The notes beneath the pieces are model-generated. The model was not told where the DNA came from and made no database searches. It was given only the letters and a program-made list of their open reading frames with translations. The position numbers and the translations under genes are program-made. DNA of 31,434 nucleotides from Halobacteriovoraceae bacterium (GTDB lineage Bacteria; Bdellovibrionota; Bacteriovoracia; Bacteriovoracales; Bacteriovoracaceae), in the NCBI GenBank assembly GCA_002718735.1, contig PBFR01000012.1, forward strand, positions 1 to 31,434. The letters are read 5' to 3'. Shown here in pieces: positions 28,074 through 31,434 of this stretch; the first letter of the stretch is position 1; each line of letters begins with the position of its first letter.

Positions 28074-29180
28074 TCACTCTACTTTTAGAACCTCTGCCAC
28101 AGCATTCAGCGCTGTGAGTTGAGAGCTTTGACTTAGTCCCGCATAGTGCTCTGCTTGGCGTACACTTTTGTGTCCTGTTAGGGATTGTACGGCATCAATA
28201 CTACCGGATAGCTCCCGTGCAATTGATGCCATGCTGTGCCTTAAAGTGTGTGTGCCGGAAAAATCAAGCCCAGCCTTTTTAAAGGCCTTGTTGTAGTGAT
28301 GCTGAATTTGCCGATATTTAAGTGGCTCCCCTTCTATGTGAAAAACATAAGGGTGTGGGTCTCCGTTAGAGAGACGCCGCACAAATATGTCATAAAGAGG
28401 CTTAATAATACGCACATACTTTACATCATTATTTTTTGTGTAAGGCTTTAGCTCAACGAAAAGCTTATTCTTATCCCAAACGACAACGTCTTTTATAAGG
28501 AGTACCCCTTCAGTCAAATCAATACTTCGGGTTTGAAGGCCAGCAATTTCGCTTACCCTTGCACAGCTAAAGAATTGAGTAATCGCAAAATCCCTAAAGA
28601 AGTTGCTTTCAAAAGCGTTAAAAAACTTCTGAACTTGCTGCACGGACATTCTTCGATTTTTTGGAATGGCCTTTCGAATTCGACCCAATTGTTTATGAAA
28701 TTTTGTGAGGGGAACAATAAATTTGTAATCCTTAAAGTCTCTGTACCAATTAAAAATAGCTTTGTACTCTTTGATTTCTAGATCAAAAGAAAGCCGCTTT
28801 TTACTATTGGCGTACTCTTTTTTCTTTTCAAGAATTAGCTTTTTGAAAAATTCGGCGGTGATATCCTCCATGTGAACGTCTTTTAACTCTGCGTAAAAAA
28901 CTTGAAGCCTGCTCGTTTTCACTTCGATAGAGGCGAACTCAAGGTCGGAAAACCGAATTTCTTTATACTCTTCAAAAACTTCAGAAAACTTTGGTGTTAA
29001 CTTCTTTTTGACTTCCATTAATTCAGGAGAAAAAGTGTAGAGCCAACGCTTGGCTTCACCTATACGGCAAAAGTCCTTCGAGTATTGAACTCCGTCAATT
29101 GTTTTGTACGCTTGGTACTTTCCTGTTTTTAAATCTTTGCGGACATTTTTATGTCCTGGCAGTTTCTTGTATCTATTCAT
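28074..29180 (-). CDS. Tyrosine recombinase (integrase)
   Basis: Site-specific recombinase that would integrate and excise the element. The 368-residue protein has an N-terminal arm-binding-type region (about 1-60), a SAM-like core-binding domain (about 65-165) and a catalytic domain. Visible catalytic residues are Arg208 (CARVSEIAGL), His311 and Arg314 (THTLRHSMAS), His337 (LTGHKS) and Tyr346 (AEHYAGL). The set is complete, so it should be active. A GGAGG ribosome binding site lies 7 nt before the ATG, which overlaps the TGA of the upstream HTH gene. Adjacent to tRNA-Ser(GCT). Confidence 0.95.
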   Translation of the reverse strand: MNRYKKLPGHKNVRKDLKTGKYQAYKTIDGVQYSKDFCRIGEAKRWLYTFSPELMEVKKKLTPKFSEVFEEYKEIRFSDLEFASIEVKTSRLQVFYAELKDVHMEDITAEFFKKLILEKKKEYANSKKRLSFDLEIKEYKAIFNWYRDFKDYKFIVPLTKFHKQLGRIRKAIPKNRRMSVQQVQKFFNAFESNFFRDFAITQFFSCARVSEIAGLQTRSIDLTEGVLLIKDVVVWDKNKLFVELKPYTKNNDVKYVRIIKPLYDIFVRRLSNGDPHPYVFHIEGEPLKYRQIQHHYNKAFKKAGLDFSGTHTLRHSMASIARELSGSIDAVQSLTGHKSVRQAEHYAGLSQSSQLTALNAVAEVLKVE

Positions 29181-29395
29181 AAATTACCCTCCAGTAACCA
29201 GTTTTGGATTTCTTGAGGAATGAAATAGCGAAACTTGCCTTTCTTGATGCTGGGTATTTGACCCAATCGCGCCTTTTCATAGATCGTCTTTATAGAGCAA
29301 TCAAGGTAGGCCGCGACATGCTTTACTTTCCATATTTTCTTGTCAAAGAGCGAGCACGAACCCATAAGGTCCATGCCTATATTATTATCCATCAT
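29177..29395 (-). CDS. Excisionase-type helix-turn-helix protein
   Basis: A 72-residue protein with a MerR-like HTH of the excisionase/HTH_17 type at about 21-66: WKVKHVAAYLDCSIKTIYE, then a wing-like GKFRYFIPQEIQNWL. Such proteins bind and bend DNA to direct recombination, or act as small regulators. Its stop overlaps the integrase start (ATGA), so the two are made together. The first 20 residues are unusual and contain further Met codons (8 and 11), so the true start may be later, at 29374 or 29365. Confidence 0.85.
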   Translation of the reverse strand: MMDNNIGMDLMGSCSLFDKKIWKVKHVAAYLDCSIKTIYEKARLGQIPSIKKGKFRYFIPQEIQNWLLEGNL

Positions 29396-29567
29396 ATCAT
29401 AATCCCAATTGTTTATAACCGACCGTCCGTTTTTTATACCCCTATACTTTTAATACTCCCTTAACCTCCTCTTTTTCTTATTCCTCATTCCCTTCTTACT
29501 CATCATCCATCTCATCCTCTTTCCCTTACACGCCACGATTACTCCGATCCTCCACACCTTGTCCCTA

Positions 29568-29623
29568 GCTGAATTTGACTACCTATCTCGAAATTATGTG
29601 AGAGAGAGGTAGTCAAATTCGGC
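29568..29623. repeat. Long imperfect inverted repeat, oriT candidate
   Basis: The 17-bp arms 29568-29584 and 29607-29623 are complementary except for one base. After one mismatch, four more pairs (29586-29589 with 29602-29605) shorten the loop to 12 nt. No T run follows on either side, so it is not a standard terminator. Long inverted repeats near relaxase-type genes are typical of transfer origins, which is the basis of the suggestion. Confidence 0.75.
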
Positions 29624-29648
29624 GAGTGGGCAAGTCTTTAAAAATAAA

Positions 29649-29675
29649 CGTAAAAATCGTGGCGTGATTTTTACG
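29649..29675 (-). repeat. Perfect 10-bp inverted repeat, possible terminator of the relaxation gene
   Basis: CGTAAAAATC (29649-29658) and GATTTTTACG (29666-29675) flank GTGGCGT. On the minus strand the hairpin is followed by TTTATTTTT and lies 33 nt after the stop codon of the upstream gene, so it could terminate that transcript. The AU-rich stem with a GC-rich loop is unusual for a terminator. The loop contains part of the motif that recurs inverted at 29529-29540. Confidence 0.6.
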
Positions 29676-29708
29676 CATAAACACATTCAACAAGGTTTCA
29701 ACCGAGGT

Positions 29709-30443
29709 TCAACTTTGAGCGAACACTCCGTCTGATTCCAAAACTTCCTTAAAATTAGTGAGCTTTCCCTGAAAAAAACAAGGTGATTGCATCAGCGAAA
29801 ACGTATTGTTTTTAATCTCTGGTTCCAATAAAAGAATTGCTTTGTCCTGAAAGCGTTTCTTTATTAGCGGGTTTCTGTTTTCATCCAATTCATCCATCCT
29901 TTTCTTATAGGCCTTAAATACCGGAGGCTTTTGGAAAACATACAGAACTCGCTCAAACTCTTCTGAGCGCAGGTACTTTAAAAACTTTTCTTCTATGCGA
30001 TAACTTGCTTTCTGCGTGAGCTCAATTTCCACAGCAAGCTTGGACTTGCCGCATTTAAGCATGCAGTCTGGTCTTGTTGTAGCCCCCGCTTCTTTAAGGT
30101 TAAGTCCTCCAAAATCAAAGCGGCCAAGACCAAGCAGATAACTGAAGACATTCACACAAATTAGATCATGCAAAAGAACGTCTTTATTAATAGGCCATGA
30201 CTTTTCCAGTCCTGCTCCCTTCAGTCCCTTCTCCGTTAAGTAGAGATTTTTCCTGTAGCCTTGATAATAAATGGAGCCTACGTAGTTCAACCTTTCAAGC
30301 TTGCTCACCATTTTGGCGAAAGCCTGATATGAAAACTTATATTCAACCTTGTCCAATAAGCTTCTGAGCTCCAAAATTCTCCACCGCCCTAAAGTCTGAA
30401 TAATGTCCTCATAGGTTCCTGAATAAAGAAATGTCTCTCTCAA
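29709..30443 (-). CDS. Replication-relaxation (Replic_Relax) family-like protein
   Basis: A 244-residue protein resembling the plasmid replication-relaxation family. A winged-helix-like N-terminal half (about 12-80) contains LERLNYVGSIYYQGYRKNLY and LTEKGLK. A second part has His92 (LLHDLICVN), RPD (124-126), a Glu-rich strand LAVEIELTQKA (136-146) and a conserved Lys/Tyr (EEKFLKYLRS). This last part looks like a degenerate restriction-endonuclease-type fold. Members are linked to plasmid relaxation and transfer. The start is TTG at 30443, supported by the strong site AGGAGGT 5 nt before it, which overlaps the stop of the upstream gene. Confidence 0.7.
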   Translation of the reverse strand: MRETFLYSGTYEDIIQTLGRWRILELRSLLDKVEYKFSYQAFAKMVSKLERLNYVGSIYYQGYRKNLYLTEKGLKGAGLEKSWPINKDVLLHDLICVNVFSYLLGLGRFDFGGLNLKEAGATTRPDCMLKCGKSKLAVEIELTQKASYRIEEKFLKYLRSEEFERVLYVFQKPPVFKAYKKRMDELDENRNPLIKKRFQDKAILLLEPEIKNNTFSLMQSPCFFQGKLTNFKEVLESDGVFAQS

Positions 30444-30455
30444 TAATTACCTCCT

Positions 30456-31022
30456 CTAATAACTTAATAACTGTTTACGCGTTTCGAGCACCTTGACGGC
30501 TGCTCTTTGAAAATAAAAAAGACCTCCTATTGCTGTGAGCTTTAGAACAATTAAAAGCACTCGCCAAAGCTCTAGTTGATAAATGCATGTGTAGATAAGT
30601 TCGCTGATAAAAGATAAAAATAGGACGGGGTAGGCAATTTGCTTAAACCACTTAAAAAGACACAAGTGATCTTGAGCGACTTTAAGCTTTTTTAAACCGT
30701 AATTTGCTGCCTCCACACTCAAGTCGATTTTATTCACTGAAACATTTGATCGTATTTGAAATAGAGAAAAAGCAAAGAGCACCAGAAGTGCAGGAAGAGT
30801 GAAGATGTATTCCCAATATTTTAAAAGACAAAGCTGAATGCCGAACCAAAACAAAATTAACAGCGGCAAGAAAAAGTTTTCTAAAAAGACTTTTTGCTTC
30901 CAAAGAACTCGATCCACTTCGAGGTTAAATGCGATGTATTGTGCATCGTTTTCATAGGCTTTTTTAGAAGCCTTGCCCATATCAGTTAATAGCTCGTCTA
31001 AGTATTTACTTCTTTCAGACAC
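30456..31022 (-). CDS. Four-helix membrane protein of unknown function
   Basis: A 188-residue protein with a soluble, charged N-terminus (1-45) and four predicted membrane helices (about 47-66, 70-88, 128-148 and 152-170). A 40-residue soluble segment (about 89-127, with NKIDLSVEAANYGLKKLK) separates the two hairpins. The start is GTG, with AGGA about 8 nt upstream. It ends 12 bp before the TTG of the relaxation-like gene and shares that gene's ribosome binding site region, so the two are coupled. I do not recognise the family. Possible roles are a transfer-related or entry-exclusion membrane protein, but nothing in the sequence shows it. Confidence 0.7.
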   Translation of the reverse strand: MSERSKYLDELLTDMGKASKKAYENDAQYIAFNLEVDRVLWKQKVFLENFFLPLLILFWFGIQLCLLKYWEYIFTLPALLVLFAFSLFQIRSNVSVNKIDLSVEAANYGLKKLKVAQDHLCLFKWFKQIAYPVLFLSFISELIYTCIYQLELWRVLLIVLKLTAIGGLFYFQRAAVKVLETRKQLLSY

Positions 31023-31434
31023 TAACTTTCCTTTGTTGAACTTGTGTCTTACTAGTCAAAAAGCGTGCCAAAAGTAGAGAGTATGGGTTTTGAATAATTT
31101 CAATAGGATAGGCTAAGGCAGAAAAAGCGGAATTATTATAATGATAATTCGCGATTATCATTATGATAATTTTTCAAATTTAGAGTCATTCCCTTATTAG
31201 AGAAAATTAATACGTGTGAAGGTTTTTCATACCTATTGTTTTTAAAATGGAACCGCGCGTCTTTTTGTGGCAAGTTCGTTTTCATTGAATACAGCGACGC
31301 CATATATGCGTTAAAGAATGGTTCAGAAAGATATGCTTTTCTAACCACGAATAGAAAGACAAAGAAATGGAGTGAACCCCATCGACTGGACACTCTAGGC
31401 AATAGTTTCTGAACAAGACCAACTTAGCTTCTCA
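31023..31434. other. 412-bp right end without a convincing gene
   Basis: Upstream region of the minus-strand element genes. It contains a dyad at 31138-31164 and AT-rich promoter-like sequence. One 88-codon frame (31136-31402, minus) is open but has no recognisable family, no clear ribosome binding site and composition unlike its neighbours; it also runs into the dyad. I treat the region as regulatory plus unassigned. Confidence 0.5.
31138..31164. promoter_or_regulatory. Operator-like dyad upstream of the element's minus-strand genes
   Basis: ATAATGATAA (31138-31147) and TTATCATTAT (31155-31164) are perfect inverted copies around TTCGCGA. A further ATGATAAT follows at 31163-31170, repeating the unit at 31141-31148. 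On the minus strand a TATAAT lies within the dyad, about 115 bp before the GTG at 31022. This fits a repressor site over a promoter. Confidence 0.55.

Larger units (their letters stand above)
29396..29708. other. Gene-free 313-bp region with nested inverted repeats
   Basis: Lies between the relaxation-like gene and the HTH gene. It holds a purine-rich (minus strand) tract at 29447-29530, a long imperfect hairpin at 29568-29623, a perfect 10-bp inverted repeat at 29649-29675, and a 12-bp motif present in inverted orientation at 29529-29540 and 29655-29666. No ORF larger than about 21 codons is convincing. The density of dyads fits a transfer or replication origin, or a control region. Confidence 0.6.
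28074..31434. mobile_element. Left part of an integrated genetic element next to tRNA-Ser(GCT)
   Basis: From the integrase to the window end all clear genes lie on the minus strand: membrane protein, replication-relaxation-like protein, excisionase-type HTH protein, tyrosine recombinase. The recombinase is adjacent to a tRNA 3' end, the classic insertion site for integrative elements. A relaxation-type gene points to an integrative mobilisable or plasmid-derived element rather than a phage; no phage structural genes are seen. The other boundary is outside the window, so the attachment core and the true left end between 27960 and 28074 are not proven. Confidence 0.7.

Noticed and set aside
29204..29464. 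86-codon plus-strand ORF over the HTH gene
   Set aside because: Lies antisense to the coupled xis-int pair, whose frame shows a clear HTH domain; a shadow.
31136..31402. 88-codon minus-strand ORF at the right end
   Set aside because: No family pattern, no clear ribosome binding site, and it runs into an operator-like dyad. Not listed as a gene, though it cannot be fully excluded.
28074..31434. Prophage interpretation of the integrase region
   Set aside because: No capsid, terminase, tail or lysis-like gene is visible, and a relaxation-type gene points to a mobilisable element. Genes beyond the window could change this.

Overview
The window is an AT-rich bacterial chromosome segment that contains the replication origin. 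It carries rpmH, dnaA, a DnaA-box cluster with an AT-rich stretch, dnaN, recF, gyrB and gyrA. The proteins look Gram-negative: GyrB carries the large proteobacterial-type insertion, and there are a lipoprotein, periplasmic SurA/parvulin proteins and tRNA genes with encoded CCA. The style of the genes (AT-rich, TPR and GYF proteins, a DnaA with an N-terminal extension, a sodium-type c subunit) suggests a marine member of the Bdellovibrionota such as Halobacteriovorax or Bacteriovorax. That placement is inference and no search was run.

Layout. (1) 1-450: a perfect 25-bp inverted repeat, rpmH on the minus strand, and a divergent promoter region with two DnaA boxes. (2) 453-2680: dnaA, a terminator, then a 518-bp origin region. 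(3) 2681-12179: a dense plus-strand run of dnaN, recF, gyrB, gyrA, a TPR lipoprotein, two small AtpZ/AtpI-like membrane proteins, atpB and atpE. It ends at a terminator shared with the convergent operon. (4) 12230-18396, minus strand: mfd, a parvulin, a SurA-like chaperone and a divergent pdxA, apparently one operon. (5) 18477-26452, plus strand: eight overlapping genes. Seven encode membrane proteins whose number, order and approximate sizes (except the three largest, which are short) mirror the membrane subunits of respiratory complex I (A-H-J-K-L-M-N), without any peripheral redox subunit. The eighth encodes a 1032-residue protein with a GYF-like domain, one membrane helix and many TPRs. 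(6) 26463-28031: serS followed by tRNA-Ser(UGA) and tRNA-Ser(GCU) and a strong terminator. (7) 28074 to the window end: the left end of an integrated element beside tRNA-Ser. It has a tyrosine recombinase, an excisionase-type HTH protein, an intergenic region rich in inverted repeats, a replication-relaxation-like protein and a membrane protein.

The most novel item is region 5. It looks like a heavily diverged complex I membrane arm that has lost several conserved charged residues and is translationally coupled to a large GYF/TPR scaffold. The energy theme is shared with atpB/atpE, whose c subunit carries most of the known sodium-binding ligands. The integrated element is the second region of interest, because its inverted repeats sit next to a relaxation-type gene and could form a transfer origin.
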